Below, one piece after another: positions 5,045-6,178 of a stretch of DNA of 6,178 bases. The notes below the pieces were generated by a model that had not been told where the DNA came from, ran no database searches, and saw only the letters and a program-made list of their open reading frames with translations. This DNA comes from Alphaproteobacteria bacterium (lineage in GTDB: Bacteria > Pseudomonadota > Alphaproteobacteria > Rhizobiales > Rhizobiaceae). Positions within the stretch are counted from its first letter, which is position 1. Each line of letters starts with the position of its first letter. The position numbers were made by a program, and so were the translations under genes. The DNA is taken from positions 3,550 to 9,727 of the forward strand of contig JAFKFE010000381.1 in the NCBI GenBank assembly GCA_017308345.1, given 5' to 3'.

Positions 5045-5449
5045 ATGAAGATCGACGGCGGATGCCACTGCGGCGCGATCACCTATGAGGCGGAGGTCGA
5101 TCCGGAAAAGACCTCCATTTGCCATTGCACCGACTGCCAGCAACTGACCGGCACGGCGTTCCGGGTGACGGTGCGCGTGCCGGAGGAGGATTACCGCATC
5201 ACCCGGGGCGAGCCCAAGGTCTATATCAAGACCGGATCGAGCGGCGCGAAGCGGGCGCAGGGTTTTTGCGGCGACTGCGGCTCGCATCTTTACGCCACCT
5301 CCGTCGGCGATGGACCGAAGATCTACGGCGTCAGGGTCGGCACGTCGCGCCAGCGCGACCTGCTGGTGCCGAGAACCCAGTACTGGCACCGCTCGGCGCT
5401 GCACTGGCTGCCCGAGTTCGAGGGCACGAGGATCGTCGAGGAGCAGTAG
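5045..5449 (+). CDS. GFA / CENP-V family zinc protein
   Basis: The product is a 134-aa cytosolic protein with the Mss4-like zinc fold of the glutathione-dependent formaldehyde-activating (GFA) family. The zinc ligands are in the expected places: Cys7 and Cys9 (GGCHCG), Cys26, Cys28 and Cys31 (CHCTDC), and Cys75 and Cys78 (CGDCGSHL). The length is typical. Family members are named after GFA, which was proposed to combine formaldehyde with glutathione, but most small members have no proven reaction, so only family membership is firm. The ATG at 5045 has GGGAGG 7 nt upstream. It begins 34 nt after the broken CDF gene and was probably in the same transcript; its own good ribosome binding site would keep it translated. 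It converges with rmuC, with 3 nt between the stop codons and no clear terminator. Confidence 0.92.
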   Translation: MKIDGGCHCGAITYEAEVDPEKTSICHCTDCQQLTGTAFRVTVRVPEEDYRITRGEPKVYIKTGSSGAKRAQGFCGDCGSHLYATSVGDGPKIYGVRVGTSRQRDLLVPRTQYWHRSALHWLPEFEGTRIVEEQ

Positions 5450-5452
5450 GGA

Positions 5453-6178
5453 TCACTCGTCGCCTTCGACGACCCGCAGCCTGAGCTGACCCGTCTTGGA
5501 GTCCGCCATGCGCACTCCTGGCTCGGCCTTGGTGGGTTCGCCGCGCGTCTCGGCCTCGCCCTCGGCGAATTCCAGCGCCTCGATCTTCTGGCCGCGTCTG
5601 GTCACCTTCGATGTCGACACGAGGATGTCGTCGATGTCCTTCGCCGCCTGGCCGAAATGCGTCTGCAAGCGCCGGACCCGTTCGTCGACGCGCGCCACGT
5701 CCTCCATCAGCCGGATGACCTCGCCCTGGATCAGATGCGCCTGCTCGCGCATGCGGGCATCCTTCAGGATCGCCTGGATGACCTGGATCGACAGCATCAG
5801 CAGCGACGGCGAGACGATGACGACGCGGGCCCGGTGCGCCTTCTGCACCACCGCCTCGAAATTCTCATGGATCTCGGCGAACACCGATTCCGACGGCACG
5901 AACATGAAGGCGGTGTCCTGGGTCTCGCCCTGGATCAGGTATTTTTCGGCGATATCGCGGATATGCACCTCGATGTCGCGCCGGAAGGCCTGCGCCGCCA
6001 CCTTCTGCATGTCGGCACCTTCTGCGGCGCGGATGGCGTTCCAGGCTTCCAGCGGGAATTTTGCGTCGATGGCGAGCATCGGCGCGCCGTTGGGCATGCG
6101 CACCAGGCAATCGGGCCGGCTGCCGTTGGACAGGCTTGCCTGGAATTCATAGGCGCCGTGCGGCAGGCCGTCGGCGAC
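5453..6178 (-). CDS. rmuC: DNA recombination protein RmuC, C-terminal part (N-terminus outside window)
   Basis: 241 residues are visible, and the frame is open through the right edge. RmuC proteins limit DNA inversions and rearrangements at short inverted repeats and carry a predicted PD-(D/E)XK nuclease fold. The core is visible as RPDCLVRMPNG followed by LAIDAKFPLEAW (visible residues 21-46, with Asp23, Asp38 and Lys40 as likely active-site residues). It continues with HIRDIAEKYLIQGETQDTA, FMFVPSESVFAEI and VVIVSPSLLMLSIQVIQAI, all typical of the family. The last roughly 50 residues are a charged, variable tail. The usual N-terminal membrane anchor and coiled coil must lie beyond base 6178. 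Internal GTG and ATG codons near 6103 are not starts, because conserved sequence continues upstream. Confidence 0.95.
   Translation of the reverse strand, partial: VADGLPHGAYEFQASLSNGSRPDCLVRMPNGAPMLAIDAKFPLEAWNAIRAAEGADMQKVAAQAFRRDIEVHIRDIAEKYLIQGETQDTAFMFVPSESVFAEIHENFEAVVQKAHRARVVIVSPSLLMLSIQVIQAILKDARMREQAHLIQGEVIRLMEDVARVDERVRRLQTHFGQAAKDIDDILVSTSKVTRRGQKIEALEFAEGEAETRGEPTKAEPGVRMADSKTGQLRLRVVEGDE

Noticed and set aside
5496..6152. 218-codon plus-strand open frame
   Set aside because: Antisense to rmuC, which has clear family motifs; the Ser/Arg/Met-rich translation is a shadow.

Overview
The window is GC-rich and reads like the chromosome of a Rhizobiales alphaproteobacterium, most likely Mesorhizobium or a close relative. 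That placement is inferred from protein sequence resemblance, a rhizobial-style promoter and a rhizobial-type intergenic palindrome; I ran no database search. Genes are densely packed, and I see no phage, insertion sequence, CRISPR array, tRNA or rRNA. No stretch over 300 bases lacks a gene. The largest gaps (2680-2911, 3341-3510, 3826-4020, 4147-4376) hold regulatory, repeat or terminator structures.

Bases 1-2679 carry three minus-strand genes, in transcription order: a luciferase-like flavin-dependent oxidoreductase (2679 to 1633), an arylamine N-acetyltransferase with a complete Cys-His-Asp triad (1519 to 698), and a second oxidoreductase resembling E. coli YhbW (694 to beyond base 1). The last two are 3 nt apart and surely co-transcribed. 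They have their own candidate promoter and a 19-bp inverted repeat over the predicted transcription start. Together they suggest processing of small aromatic or xenobiotic compounds, but the sequence does not show the substrates.

Bases 2680-3510 hold a divergent intergenic region, then a plus-strand Ala/Glu/Lys/Arg-rich coiled-coil protein of the DUF6481 type with a TTG start. A composite palindromic repeat begins at its stop codon. The second palindrome of that repeat also looks like the terminator of the gene converging from the right.

Bases 3511-3915 are the most informative part. A minus-strand SMR-family guanidinium exporter (gdx/sugE) is preceded by two hairpins that each present an ACGA tetraloop on a G/C stem, 14 nt apart. 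This is the signature of the guanidine-II (mini-ykkC) riboswitch, so the unit is a ligand-sensing RNA controlling export of its ligand. Upstream, also on the minus strand, is a 41-aa lysine-rich small protein gene with a strong ribosome binding site and its own terminator hairpin.

Bases 4377-5449 (plus) hold a cation diffusion facilitator gene broken by an internal, frame-shifting deletion, followed by an intact GFA/CENP-V-type zinc protein gene. Bases 5453-6178 (minus) encode the C-terminal part of RmuC, converging on the GFA gene with a 3-nt gap.

I did not find evidence of a wholly new system. The best leads are the riboswitch-gdx unit, the deleted CDF gene, the operator-like palindrome at the acetyltransferase promoter and the small basic protein.
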